IMG/VR virus record: IMGVR_UViG_3300036766_002100
Coordinates: 1-20,239 of that record
DNA length: 20,239 nucleotides
DNA from: a virus
Strand: one strand, 5' to 3'
Below, piece by piece: positions 1-7,098 of this stretch; the first letter of the stretch is position 1, and each line of letters starts with the position of its first letter. A program made the position numbers and the translations under genes. Under the pieces are notes generated by a model. It searched no databases. It had not been told where the DNA came from and was given only the letters and a program-made list of their open reading frames with translations.

Positions 1-638
1 ATCTTTGCCGCGATGTCAGTCGTCTGCGTGCCTTCGACTTTCTCCTTGTCCTCCGCGTCTTTGTCCACGGTGTCCTCCTTGGCCTTTGCGGCCACGCGAG
101 CGCTGGTTTCGCCATCCGCGCCCAAGTCCACAAAACTGATCTCGCCGAGAGTTGCCTTGCGCACAACGTTCAGCGGTCCCGACCATTCGCGGCCGTTCAC
201 GACCGCCTTCTGGCCCTCACGAATGAACTCCGCTTCCTCGACGCCCGCGCCGATGGATGCTTGCCACGGAAAACCGTTCCGCGAGGATGCAACGACTTCC
301 TTGGCCGCGTTGGTGTCGCGTGAAACGATGCCGCCTGCTATGAGCCGCCCGCCCTGCACAAGCAGGGAGTCTGTGTGCCCGACGCCCTGTGCCGCATCAT
401 GGCCCAGACGAATGGGGCGGTTCTGCGACGGTATGTTGAGGCCCGACAACTCAACGATGACGGGATACCGCCAGCCGGTGAGTTTCATTGGGCCGCCCGT
501 ATATGCCGTCATTGAAAAGCGAGGGAGTCCTGCAGGCTTCCCGTCAGCCCCGGCGTTGGCTTCGACCCACTCGGGCGCGCACGCAAAAACCACAGTGTTA
601 CTAAGCGACTGATCGCTTCCTTCAATTTTGTCTTTCAT
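1..638 (-). CDS. Phage prohead (capsid maturation) protease, partial; possibly fused to major capsid
   Basis: This gene runs off the left edge. About 212 codons are open from an ATG at 638-636, preceded by GAGGAG five bases upstream, and it starts two bases after the portal stop. The protein has the layout of an HK97-type (S78-like) prohead protease. A histidine sits in RLGHD (about residue 80), a serine in QASIG (about 128), and an acidic residue in EISFVDLGAD (about 171-175), in the order expected for the catalytic triad. Such enzymes cleave scaffold and capsid precursors inside the procapsid. From about residue 180 the sequence becomes charged and rich in Lys, Glu and Asp, which could be a linker to a capsid domain outside the window, since protease-capsid fusions are known. 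The position directly after the portal supports the call. What follows on the left cannot be seen. Confidence 0.85.
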   Translation of the reverse strand, partial: MKDKIEGSDQSLSNTVVFACAPEWVEANAGADGKPAGLPRFSMTAYTGGPMKLTGWRYPVIVELSGLNIPSQNRPIRLGHDAAQGVGHTDSLLVQGGRLIAGGIVSRDTNAAKEVVASSRNGFPWQASIGAGVEEAEFIREGQKAVVNGREWSGPLNVVRKATLGEISFVDLGADGETSARVAAKAKEDTVDKDAEDKEKVEGTQTTDIAAK

Positions 639-640
639 GG

Positions 641-2101
641 TTACTCCTCTGGAGTTTGTCCGTCTTCGGTATTTTGATTATCCGCAACCGGCACGGGTGC
701 CGGAGTTACTTGTGCTATACTCAGTCCCAGTTGGTTCATGAGTGCCACTTCCTTCGCGCGCTGTCTCAGTTCCGATTCCCAGTCGAGTCCCTGCTTCGCG
801 TACTCATGCGCGAGAGTGGTTGTGTTGTTCTTGAGCCGCGTGTCCTGTGCGTTTGCCTCCTTGGCCGGATCAACGTGCTCGTGCCCGTCCCAAAACCACT
901 GGTGCGCGAACCGTGCGCCCTTGATTCTTGCCGCTTGCGGCAGAAGGCCCTCAATCAGAACTGCCTCGGACAGCCAGGCATTGAGAATCCGGTCGAGAAC
1001 CACTGTCTCGATGTGCGACTGTTCAACGCGAATCGCCTTGTAGTAAGTCTGGTGGTCGAGCCGACCCGACGAGTAGTTGTAGCCGCTCGAATTTCCAGCC
1101 GCGATGTTGAACGGCATGTTCAGGCACCGCGCGATTTCGTTCAGGACTTCCTTTTTGAATTCCGCGTAGGTCGTCGTCGGCTGCTCTGCCTGCGTCTGCG
1201 CCAACTTCCAACCGCCCGGCATGACCGTCGCCATGCGCTTTTCCAACTCGACCGTGTCCATCGCTTCGAGAGAGTCGGCCTCGCCGTTCGCGGGCGCGTC
1301 CGTGTAAATCACGAGCGCATGGTCCGCAGCAGTTTCCGCCGCAGCAATTACCGCGAGGGTATAGCGGCGCAGTTGCGCGAAGAGCGGCAACGCGGACATG
1401 ATCTCCGGTATTCCGCGTGCCTGTCCGGGACGGTCCGCGCGGAAGTAGTGAATCACTGCCTCCGCCTTGACCGTGTCATATTCAAGCGTCTGCACTCTGA
1501 CCGCGTCGCCGGGATGGTTCCTTAGCACGTGGTACTCAACCGGGTTCCACGACGTGTCGAATACGATTCCGTCAACGGCATAACTCGCCATCGGCGTGAA
1601 GAACGGCGTGGCGACCTGGTCGGCCTCCACAAGCCTCAAATCCAGTTGCACCGGCATTGAGAGAGCAGGATTGTTGACAATGATTCCGAAACCTTCGCCG
1701 TCTTCCGCCTTTCCCATGCGCATCGTGCGAAGTTTTTCGGCCAGCCGGACAGAACGCGCCCATTCCGCAAACGCCATTTCAATGACTCGATTGACTTCCG
1801 GGTTGTCCGTCAACATCTGAAGGCGCGGTCCAGTGCCGATGCAGTCGTTCGCCAGTGTTAGTACAATGCCCTTGGCATACGAGTTGTTCGCCACCTCGTA
1901 ACGCGCGTTGTTTCTGAGTCGCCGCCGCACCTCCGGGGAGTTTGCCGCATTTGCCGACAGGCCATCCGCGTTCGCCCAGTGACGACGATTGTCGTCGTTG
2001 ATGGTCGCGGCGTCATATCGGCCGCGAACCACCTGCACACGCCTCGGCAGGCTCACGGTCTCAGTCTTTCTGTGTCCAAAGATTCTGTTCAGCAATCCCA
2101 T
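641..2101 (-). CDS. Phage portal protein, lambda family
   Basis: The 486-aa product matches the lambda-type portal family (PF05136-like). Support includes RYEVANNSYAKGIVLTLAND near residues 68-87, CIGTGPRLQ directly after it, the middle motif DLRLVEADQVATP, IHYFRADRPGQARGIPE, and LNEIARCLNMPFNIAAGNSS followed by YNYSSGRLDHQTYYKAI. Portals form the dodecameric ring at one capsid vertex through which DNA is packaged and to which the tail attaches. Length is close to the family norm of about 500 aa. The ATG shares one base with the stop codon of the upstream small gene (TGATG), so translation is probably coupled. The protease gene follows two bases after the portal stop. I see no frameshift or truncation. 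Confidence 0.94.
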   Translation of the reverse strand: MGLLNRIFGHRKTETVSLPRRVQVVRGRYDAATINDDNRRHWANADGLSANAANSPEVRRRLRNNARYEVANNSYAKGIVLTLANDCIGTGPRLQMLTDNPEVNRVIEMAFAEWARSVRLAEKLRTMRMGKAEDGEGFGIIVNNPALSMPVQLDLRLVEADQVATPFFTPMASYAVDGIVFDTSWNPVEYHVLRNHPGDAVRVQTLEYDTVKAEAVIHYFRADRPGQARGIPEIMSALPLFAQLRRYTLAVIAAAETAADHALVIYTDAPANGEADSLEAMDTVELEKRMATVMPGGWKLAQTQAEQPTTTYAEFKKEVLNEIARCLNMPFNIAAGNSSGYNYSSGRLDHQTYYKAIRVEQSHIETVVLDRILNAWLSEAVLIEGLLPQAARIKGARFAHQWFWDGHEHVDPAKEANAQDTRLKNNTTTLAHEYAKQGLDWESELRQRAKEVALMNQLGLSIAQVTPAPVPVADNQNTEDGQTPEE

Positions 2102-2298
2102 CAGTCCGCCCCCGGCGGAATCAGTTTCGCGCGTCGCAAACCGAATGGCTTTTTCTTTACGGCCGCTGTCGAGGCAACGAACTTGGCAACTTCAATCTGG
2201 TCAGTCAGACTGTGCTGCTCGATTTCACCTGAGTCGCCCTTGACACGCTTTGGCTGGCTTACACTCTCCTCGACGGCCTTCTCGACATCATTCGCCAT
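2101..2298 (-). CDS. Small head-operon protein in the gpW position
   Basis: This encodes 65 aa. I chose the ATG at 2298 because it follows a strong Shine-Dalgarno (GGAGG, five bases before ATG). An in-frame TTG at 2352, with GAGGA upstream, would add 18 residues and is the alternative. The protein is charged, with a central segment HSLTDQIEVAKFVASTAAV and a basic C-terminus ending KKPFGLRRAKLIPPGAD. A short gene between terminase and portal is typical of lambda-like phages, where the head-tail joining protein gpW sits, but I cannot show homology to gpW. The stop overlaps the portal ATG by one base. It is the first gene of the head operon, downstream of the terminator at 2451-2476 and the conserved element at 2368-2407. 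Confidence 0.72.
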   Translation of the reverse strand: MANDVEKAVEESVSQPKRVKGDSGEIEQHSLTDQIEVAKFVASTAAVKKKPFGLRRAKLIPPGAD

Positions 2299-2367
2299 CA
2301 CTCCCTCCGTGGATAAAAAGGCCATCCAGACCTTATGTGCGGAACAAAACAATTAATGTCCTCACTG

Positions 2368-2407
2368 ATCTACATACCCGGAAAAAATGTGAAGTGGCGG
2401 ATAATTC
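2368..2407 (-). promoter_or_regulatory. Conserved 40-nt element, copy A (candidate promoter of the head operon)
   Basis: This block matches copy B at 18745-18784 at 32 of 40 positions, same strand. On the minus strand the shared core reads CCGCCA, pyrimidine, TTC, a variable base, CA, then TTTTTCCGGGTA and TAGAT. It ends 69 nt before the ATG of the 65-aa gene and lies just downstream of an intrinsic terminator, where a new promoter is needed. TAGATC (2370-2365) could act as a -10 hexamer. Conservation covers the spacer as well, which suggests a protein-recognised element or an alternative-sigma promoter rather than an ordinary sigma-70 site. Confidence 0.55.
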
Positions 2408-2426
2408 GCGTAGAGAAGCAAGATGT

Positions 2427-2442
2427 GTTCTACCGGTAGAAC
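2427..2442. promoter_or_regulatory. Perfect 16-bp palindrome, possible operator
   Basis: GTTCTACCGGTAGAAC is identical to its reverse complement. It lies between the terminator and element A, upstream of the putative head-operon promoter. This is a natural place for an activator or repressor dimer. No second copy was noticed in the window. Confidence 0.4.
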
Positions 2443-2450
2443 TTGGCATG

Positions 2451-2476
2451 AAAAAAGACCGCATTTACATGCGGTC
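2451..2476 (-). terminator. Intrinsic terminator after the packaging operon
   Basis: On the minus strand a perfect 8-bp stem (GACCGCAT pairing with ATGCGGTC, 4-nt loop) is followed immediately by six T residues. It lies 20 bases after the zinc-ribbon stop codon. It should end packaging-operon transcripts, so the head genes need their own promoter or antitermination. Confidence 0.87.
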
Positions 2477-2496
2477 AAGGAAGTGGACTGGCTAAT

Positions 2497-2700
2497 CTAT
2501 GATGTCTTATATGCCTTTTCATAGGTTGTCACCCTACGGCCACAATTGCGGCATTCTCTACGGCGCAGAATGCGTCCACCTGATGCTGCGCGAGTATAGA
2601 GGACATGGAAATGCTTGCAGCCACAATTACGGCATTCCAGACCGCGCGGGCCGATGTTCTGAAGGTCCGAGAGTCGTATTCGTTTGTCTGAGTCAGTCAT
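2497..2700 (-). CDS. Stand-alone NrdR-like zinc-ribbon protein
   Basis: The 67-aa protein carries CRNC at residues 23-26 and CRNC at 50-53, with TRAASGGRILRRREC between them and RRVTTYEK after. This closely resembles the N-terminal zinc ribbon of NrdR, the repressor of ribonucleotide reductase genes. The ATP-cone that makes up the rest of NrdR is absent, so nucleotide sensing is not expected. The ATG overlaps the terminase stop by four bases (ATGA), implying translational coupling, and a terminator follows. Its position between terminase and head operons suggests a small DNA-binding regulator, for example of late genes as phage Ogr/Delta-type zinc proteins are, or an accessory packaging factor. 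The fold is well supported but the function is inferred. Confidence 0.85.
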   Translation of the reverse strand: MTDSDKRIRLSDLQNIGPRGLECRNCGCKHFHVLYTRAASGGRILRRRECRNCGRRVTTYEKAYKTS

Positions 2701-4970
2701 CGACTTCTCCCACCCTGTAAGTCAGAGAGCCGCATTTTTGTCTTCGTCGTAGCAGCCTTTTCGCCGGTTCCTGGCAGCAACGCGCCCTGAATGGAAGCGG
2801 CGACAGCGCAACCGACGAGGCAGTCGAGCCAATGGTTATCCAAAGCCTCAGGGCGTGATTTCCATTCGTCGACGACGCGGCCGCGTCCTTCTGTTTTCAC
2901 GCGGTATTCGGCGGTGAGATGCTCGGCGATGAGCCGGTGCGTCTGCGGGTCGCGGCCGAAGAGTGATAAGCAACCCCGGTCGCCCATTGGCACTGACAGC
3001 CGAGCATGGATGAAACTCTTCCAGTAGTTCGAGTCAAAGATCGCATGGCGAATGGCACGCTTGCCCTGCACGTTCGGTATGCGCCAGTTGTGGCCGACAC
3101 GGTCACCGCGCTTGCGCTTATACTCTTGGAACGGAACGCTTGCCGCGCCGACAAAGCGCCCGTGGCTGGGAAGCAGGGTTGCCGCGAACTCGCTTTGCCT
3201 GCAGAATTGATACACTATGTCGGTTGACGTTCCCCAGTTTGCATCGATAAGGCAACGCTCGATGCGCATCAACGCGCCGTCGTCTCGCCGCCATTCACGT
3301 CGGAGGCATTCTTTGGTAAGCGACTCCAACCCTGCATAAATGGAGCCTTCCAGACCTGTGCCTGTGGCTACTGTCTGCAGAGTCTTCTGAGCATCTCGCA
3401 GCGTGAAGTACGCGCGCCGCTGATCAGGATAAGCGCCGTAGTCGATGACGTACCCGGTGAAGTCGTCCTCGAACGCGGCAACAAGCCAGTAGAGTAATTT
3501 GCCCTGCACGTCGATAAACATCGCCAGATGGTTTGCTCCGACAGGAACTTCGCCGCGTTTCATGCCGTTCAACTTTGTGGCTATCTCGTCCGCAGAAAGC
3601 AGTCCCTCGTCTTCCACGCCTTTCTCTGGAAGCGGCTCATTCTGGTATTCGGCAAAGAACGCGGCCTCGTCCTGCAACTTAAGATTCATGGCGTGCTGGA
3701 CAGCGGACGCCTCGTCGTGATTGAATCGTTCCGGCCAGGCAATAACTGCGCCTTCATCGAGTGCCTCGCGGTTTGCTTCGTAGAACGCGGTCGCGTCACG
3801 CATATCGCCGTGCATGCGCAGAGACTCCGCGCGGATTTCGGTATACTTCGACCAGAGTTTCTCGTTGGTGGGGAACTCGTAGATCATCCGCGTGCGCTCG
3901 CCGTTCCATTCCGGGTGCTTGTCGCGGTCGAGAATCACGTCGGCCATATCGCCGGGGCGGATGACGGTGCAGGGCATTATCCCACTTATCTTCTTGCCAG
4001 GGCCAGCCAAGCCCAACACTGCGCCAGCGAGAATACGTTCACGCGTTGCACACTGCGAAAGCGACCGCGCGGATTCATCTGTCTGCGGGTCGTCCAAGAC
4101 CACGAGCGACGGGCGCACAGTCTGACCGTCCGCGCGCTTGTACTTCATGCCGCGAATACGGCCAGTGATACCAGTTACTTTGATGATCGCGCCGGACGCC
4201 TTGCTCTCAGGAATCGTCGGCAGGATGACCTCGTTCGCCGTCCAGCCGATGTGCGTCCGCTCGTTCTTGTAGATTTGCCCTGAGCACCGGTTGGCGATGC
4301 CGTCGATGCGATGAATCGGGAAGACGACCTCTGGGAAGTCGGCTTCCAGAGAATCATTTGCCTCCAGTTCCATCTTGATGCTGTCCAGCATCTCGACCGC
4401 GTGGACTTCCGACGCGCCGATGAGGCAGACGAATTCACTGTGGCCATACAGCACCGCCCATAGGCATGCGCACTCCGCAATACTTGTTTTTCCACTTCCG
4501 CGCGGCATTGCCAGTGAGAACAATCCGCCATGCAGAACCGCCTGCTCAACCTTGTGGATGATTTTCAGATGGTCCGGCGACCACGAGAGATGGAACGTCA
4601 GCGGGAAGTACGCCTCGCAAAAGTACTGGAAGTTGTTCTCAGCCCGTGCCTTTCGCTCTGAGTCAAGAACCGCGGGCAGTTCTCCGATGTCGCGTCCGGC
4701 CTCTGACTTCGCGCGATTGCGAGCCGCCTGACGCGCCTTCAATTTCTCGTAATCAACAGCTGGGTCAACGACCTTCTTGGGCGCGTTGCGCTGCTCGATG
4801 AGCCACGCGACATAGCGCAACAGATCCACGTGCTTGCCGTCGCCGATGCGAAAGCCAGCGTGCATGCGATGACGGTATAGTTGCCGTTCGTCGATGACCG
4901 TGCCGAGCGGCGTTGAGTTGAGAAGCCGCGCGAGGTCCGACGGTTTAAGATTTCTTGGGTCAATCGCCAT
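2697..4970 (-). CDS. Phage terminase large subunit
   Basis: At 757 aa this is a large terminase motor. The ATPase domain has Walker A MPRGSGKT (residues 155-162) and Walker B LVVLDDPQ (289-296). The C-terminal nuclease domain shows acidic residues in MFIDVQG (D487), LIDANWG (D576) and a late DNHWLDCLVG segment (about 718-727), consistent with an RNase H-like metal site. It cuts concatemeric DNA and pumps it through the portal. The first 70 residues or so precede the motor and resemble the adjacent 69-aa protein, so they may be a fused DNA-recognition domain. A GpA-like relationship is plausible given the lambda-type portal. The start is supported by GAGGGA shortly before the ATG. It overlaps the upstream gene by 11 bases and the zinc-ribbon gene by four. 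Confidence 0.95.
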   Translation of the reverse strand: MAIDPRNLKPSDLARLLNSTPLGTVIDERQLYRHRMHAGFRIGDGKHVDLLRYVAWLIEQRNAPKKVVDPAVDYEKLKARQAARNRAKSEAGRDIGELPAVLDSERKARAENNFQYFCEAYFPLTFHLSWSPDHLKIIHKVEQAVLHGGLFSLAMPRGSGKTSIAECACLWAVLYGHSEFVCLIGASEVHAVEMLDSIKMELEANDSLEADFPEVVFPIHRIDGIANRCSGQIYKNERTHIGWTANEVILPTIPESKASGAIIKVTGITGRIRGMKYKRADGQTVRPSLVVLDDPQTDESARSLSQCATRERILAGAVLGLAGPGKKISGIMPCTVIRPGDMADVILDRDKHPEWNGERTRMIYEFPTNEKLWSKYTEIRAESLRMHGDMRDATAFYEANREALDEGAVIAWPERFNHDEASAVQHAMNLKLQDEAAFFAEYQNEPLPEKGVEDEGLLSADEIATKLNGMKRGEVPVGANHLAMFIDVQGKLLYWLVAAFEDDFTGYVIDYGAYPDQRRAYFTLRDAQKTLQTVATGTGLEGSIYAGLESLTKECLRREWRRDDGALMRIERCLIDANWGTSTDIVYQFCRQSEFAATLLPSHGRFVGAASVPFQEYKRKRGDRVGHNWRIPNVQGKRAIRHAIFDSNYWKSFIHARLSVPMGDRGCLSLFGRDPQTHRLIAEHLTAEYRVKTEGRGRVVDEWKSRPEALDNHWLDCLVGCAVAASIQGALLPGTGEKAATTKTKMRLSDLQGGRSR

Positions 4971-5169
4971 TGAGTTCCCTCACGAGCCACGCCGCGTAAT
5001 GAACAAGATTGATACTGCCATCATGGTTCACCGGCGCGCCCGCGTCGATGTCCTTCTGCAACATTTCCACGGTAACGAGTCTGCCGCCTATCTTTGAAAG
5101 CAACTTTGCCGCGTCCGAAAGCGACAATGCATTTGGTCGCGCGCTCGTGCTAGGCGTGTGTTCGGACAT
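4960..5169 (-). CDS. Small packaging-operon protein, candidate terminase small subunit
   Basis: The product is 69 aa. The ATG at 5169 was chosen because AGGGAG precedes it by six bases; the in-frame upstream extension lacks such a site and reads like untranslated sequence. The protein contains LSLSDAAKLLSKIGGRLVT, then VEMLQKDIDAGAPVNHDG and NLVHYAAWLVREL. The same pattern (SD..A/RLL, central L, AG, DG, Y.AWL) recurs in the first 60 residues of the large terminase next door. The look is of a small helical DNA-binding domain, as in terminase small subunits or excisionase-like proteins. It is first in the packaging operon and overlaps terminase by 11 bases. Assignment as small terminase rests on position and this resemblance, not on a recognised family. 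Confidence 0.75.
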   Translation of the reverse strand: MSEHTPSTSARPNALSLSDAAKLLSKIGGRLVTVEMLQKDIDAGAPVNHDGSINLVHYAAWLVRELNGD

Positions 5170-5304
5170 TTGTTTCTCCCTGAATGTTGGGCCTTTCAGA
5201 AATCTTCCGTGCCTCCGCGAACATCTCGCAAGGTGCGCCACATGTCCGCATGTTTACGCTAGTTACGACCATGCTAAATCTCGCGGAATTCTCGCACGCA
5301 TGCC

Positions 5305-5332
5305 TTCCCTTTGCGCCAAAGCATCGTATGAT
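5305..5332 (+). promoter_or_regulatory. Promoter of the first rightward gene block
   Basis: A -10 TATGAT (5327-5332) lies 16 bases after TTCCCT (5305-5310). The surrounding sequence matches the region before the gene at 7146, including an exact 14-base GCATCGTATGATCC (5321-5334). A small palindrome, CTTTGCGCCAAAG (5309 or 5310 to about 5321), fills the spacer and could be an operator. The ATG is 50 bases downstream. The -35 is weak. Confidence 0.55.
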
Positions 5333-5381
5333 CCGATCAACGTAAACGATTTACAGGCAACCACATACGACGGAGGCAAAG

Positions 5382-5618
5382 ATGAAGAAAACGACGAAAA
5401 TCGAAACGGTAGAAACCTACGAGTGGCTGATGATGCCCGTGCGTCGCAAATGCGCAGGGATGGTATTGAAGCCAAGAATCCAGACCCTGAGTTGGGAGCA
5501 CCTCGGCAGGATTTACCGGCGCGGCGGACAGGACGCCACGAAAATCCGCGAGGCGATCAGAGCGGAGGCACACAGGTGCGGATACAAACCCGAAACCATT
5601 CTCACGCTGAATAGATAA
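5382..5618 (+). CDS. Hypothetical protein, 78 aa
   Basis: I do not recognise the family. The ATG follows GGAGG by five bases. The protein is basic, with a start MKKTTKIETVETYEWLMMPV and a helical C-terminal part containing RRGGQDATKIREAIRAEAHR, which could be a small DNA- or RNA-binding fold. It heads a run of five rightward small genes with spacings of about 10-20 bases, transcribed from the promoter at 5305-5332. Small early phage proteins acting on the host often look like this, but nothing in the sequence indicates a target. Confidence 0.75.
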   Translation: MKKTTKIETVETYEWLMMPVRRKCAGMVLKPRIQTLSWEHLGRIYRRGGQDATKIREAIRAEAHRCGYKPETILTLNR

Positions 5619-5628
5619 GGAGCGAGCG

Positions 5629-6006
5629 ATGACGACCAAACGAATCGACTGCAACAGATGTGAGCATACGCGCGAATGCCCGATCCCGCGCCATGTCAGA
5701 AAGGACGGCGTCGATACCTGCGACCTATATGAAGAACGTAATGAGCAGTCGCAGGAGATGAAAAAGCACACGCATACGATGGACAGGGGCACATACGAGT
5801 TGAACGTCGTATTCGAGGCCGCGGAATTTTCGGACATCAAAGAGGCAATCGCGCACGCCGAAGCATGCGCCCTCGAAGCAATACACCTCGACGGAAAATA
5901 CTTCGTGGTCGACCCGCTCGAGGCGGACCGCCTCGACGAAGCGGGAGCGACCTTCGCATTTGTGTATGACCTCGACGGCAAAATCGTAACGATACCAGTC
6001 AACTGA
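5629..6006 (+). CDS. Hypothetical protein with N-terminal cysteine cluster, 125 aa
   Basis: The ATG is preceded by AAGGAG at six bases and lies 10 bases after the previous stop. The first 31 residues hold four cysteines (8, 11, 17, 31) in a C-x2-C-x5-C-x13-C arrangement that could bind zinc or an iron-sulfur cluster. The remainder (from about residue 46) is acidic, alternating strand- and helix-like segments ending FAFVYDLDGKIVTIPVN. I cannot name a family. It is the second gene in the rightward block, probably co-transcribed with its neighbours. Confidence 0.8.
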   Translation: MTTKRIDCNRCEHTRECPIPRHVRKDGVDTCDLYEERNEQSQEMKKHTHTMDRGTYELNVVFEAAEFSDIKEAIAHAEACALEAIHLDGKYFVVDPLEADRLDEAGATFAFVYDLDGKIVTIPVN

Positions 6007-6020
6007 ACAGGAGGACAATG

Positions 6021-6413
6021 ATGACGACGTACAACGCAAAAGAACTCAACGCCTTGCAGGAAAACGAAGTCGATTTTCGCCACGCCATGTACAGCCTCAT
6101 CGAGGCCATGAACAACCTCGCCGTGAAATGCTGGATGCCGGACGGCACGCGCAACCTTTTGCGGAACATCGCCGCACACGCGAAAGCGCAAAGAACCGAC
6201 GCGGACATTTGGATTGGATTCCGCGACGACATCAAGCGCCGCAAAGAGGGTAAGGCGAAGAGCGCGGAACTGGACTTCCTTACCGCATTCGGATGGGCGG
6301 TCGAGGGGATGACTTATTCCTACGCCATGCTGGCCATGCCGACGAACGGACTCCCATACCTGTGCCTGCGCCGAGCAGCGTCCGCGCTCGCGACACTGAC
6401 CGCAAACTACTGA
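6021..6413 (+). CDS. Hypothetical protein, 130 aa
   Basis: Two adjacent ATG codons occur at 6018 and 6021. GGAGG at 6010-6014 is six bases from the second, so that start is preferred. The protein is mostly helical by eye: an N-terminal segment AKELNALQENEVDFRHAMYS, then NNLAVKCWMPDGTRNLLRNI, and a fairly hydrophobic C-terminal part (FGWAVEGMTYSYAMLAMPTN) that is too polar to be a clear membrane span. No catalytic motif is evident and I do not recognise the family. It is the third gene of the rightward block. Confidence 0.76.
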   Translation: MTTYNAKELNALQENEVDFRHAMYSLIEAMNNLAVKCWMPDGTRNLLRNIAAHAKAQRTDADIWIGFRDDIKRRKEGKAKSAELDFLTAFGWAVEGMTYSYAMLAMPTNGLPYLCLRRAASALATLTANY

Positions 6414-6431
6414 GACTAGGAAGGAACAACC

Positions 6432-6671
6432 ATGAAAGAGTTCACATTTGAATACGAGTTTTACACGGGACGCGTCTGGCGCAACGGTGGCCACTATACA
6501 GACATCGCTTGCGAGAAGCGGACCATCAAGGCCGCGAACTTTCAGGCCGCGCAGGCAATCGCGCATGTTTATGCCAAGCATTTGCTGACGCGATGGAACT
6601 GCGATGAAGTCAAGTATCAAGAACTGACGCTGGACGCCACGCACGTCTGCGTCGCGACAAAGAACCAATAA
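6432..6671 (+). CDS. Hypothetical protein, 79 aa
   Basis: The ATG follows GGAAGGA by six bases. The N-terminus MKEFTFEYEFYTGRVW and the C-terminus QELTLDATHVCVATK look like strands flanking a helix (NFQAAQAIAHVYAKHLLTRW), a small alpha-beta domain. No family is recognised. It lies 18 bases after the preceding stop and 18 before the next start, within the rightward block. Confidence 0.78.
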   Translation: MKEFTFEYEFYTGRVWRNGGHYTDIACEKRTIKAANFQAAQAIAHVYAKHLLTRWNCDEVKYQELTLDATHVCVATKNQ

Positions 6672-6689
6672 CACGAAAGGACGGCAACC

Positions 6690-6998
6690 ATGCAGATGAG
6701 ACCATTTATCGAACCCGATTGGCACGCGTTTGCCGGAGCAGACGGATGGGGTGAAGACGAATCTATTGCGCCGCTTATCGCGGAAGGCACGTTCAAGAAC
6801 GGCGTCGACTATACGCTGATCCTGGCGCACAACGGCGGGACGCTCCTCGCGGACGACGAGACAGCCGCATACGGCGGATACGTTCTGCCGCGATATTTCG
6901 ACACGGTTGAAGATGCACGTGCGTTTGCGGAACGCCTTGGCGAACCGGAAACCATCGACGCGTTTCTGGCGGCTGGATTCCAAAGCCAAGCATTTTGA
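6690..6998 (+). CDS. Hypothetical acidic protein, 102 aa
   Basis: The ATG follows AAAGGA at a spacing of eight bases. The protein is acidic, rich in Asp, Glu, Gly and Ala, with DGWGEDESIAPLIAEGTF, a central DYTLILAHNGGTLLADDE and a C-terminal helix VEDARAFAERLGEPETIDAF. Small acidic early proteins are common among phage inhibitors of host DNA-binding enzymes, including DNA mimics. That is only a suggestion here. It is the last gene of the first rightward unit. A 147-base gap with a direct repeat and a second promoter follows. Confidence 0.76.
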   Translation: MQMRPFIEPDWHAFAGADGWGEDESIAPLIAEGTFKNGVDYTLILAHNGGTLLADDETAAYGGYVLPRYFDTVEDARAFAERLGEPETIDAFLAAGFQSQAF

Positions 6999-7010
6999 AC
7001 GGCGAGGGGA

Positions 7011-7034
7011 GCCTAACACAAGGCCTAACACACT
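7011..7034. repeat. Tandem 12-bp direct repeat
   Basis: GCCTAACACAAG (7011-7022) is followed directly by GCCTAACACACT (7023-7034), identical over the first 10 bases. It lies in the gap between the two rightward units, upstream of the promoter at 7071-7098. Confidence 0.6.
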
Positions 7035-7070
7035 ATTGGAAAATAAGTTACATAATTTCAGGAATGTGCC

Positions 7071-7098
7071 TTGGCTTTCACACCCCGCATCGTATGAT
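7071..7098 (+). promoter_or_regulatory. Promoter of the second rightward gene block
   Basis: TTGGCT (7071-7076) and TATGAT (7093-7098) are separated by 16 bases. The region shares 24 of 33 bases with that at 5302-5334, including an exact GCATCGTATGATCC (7087-7100). The distance from -10 to start codon is also the same (48 versus 50 bases). The pair therefore look like paralogous promoters under common control. Confidence 0.6.

Noticed and set aside
13-612. A 199-codon plus-strand frame at the left edge
   Set aside because: The opposite strand encodes the prohead protease with its catalytic motifs and ribosome binding site. The plus frame has a Ser/Thr/Pro-rich shadow composition.
7011-7034. 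CRISPR-like repeat
   Set aside because: Only two adjacent 12-bp copies are present, with no spacers and no cas genes. It is recorded as a simple tandem repeat.
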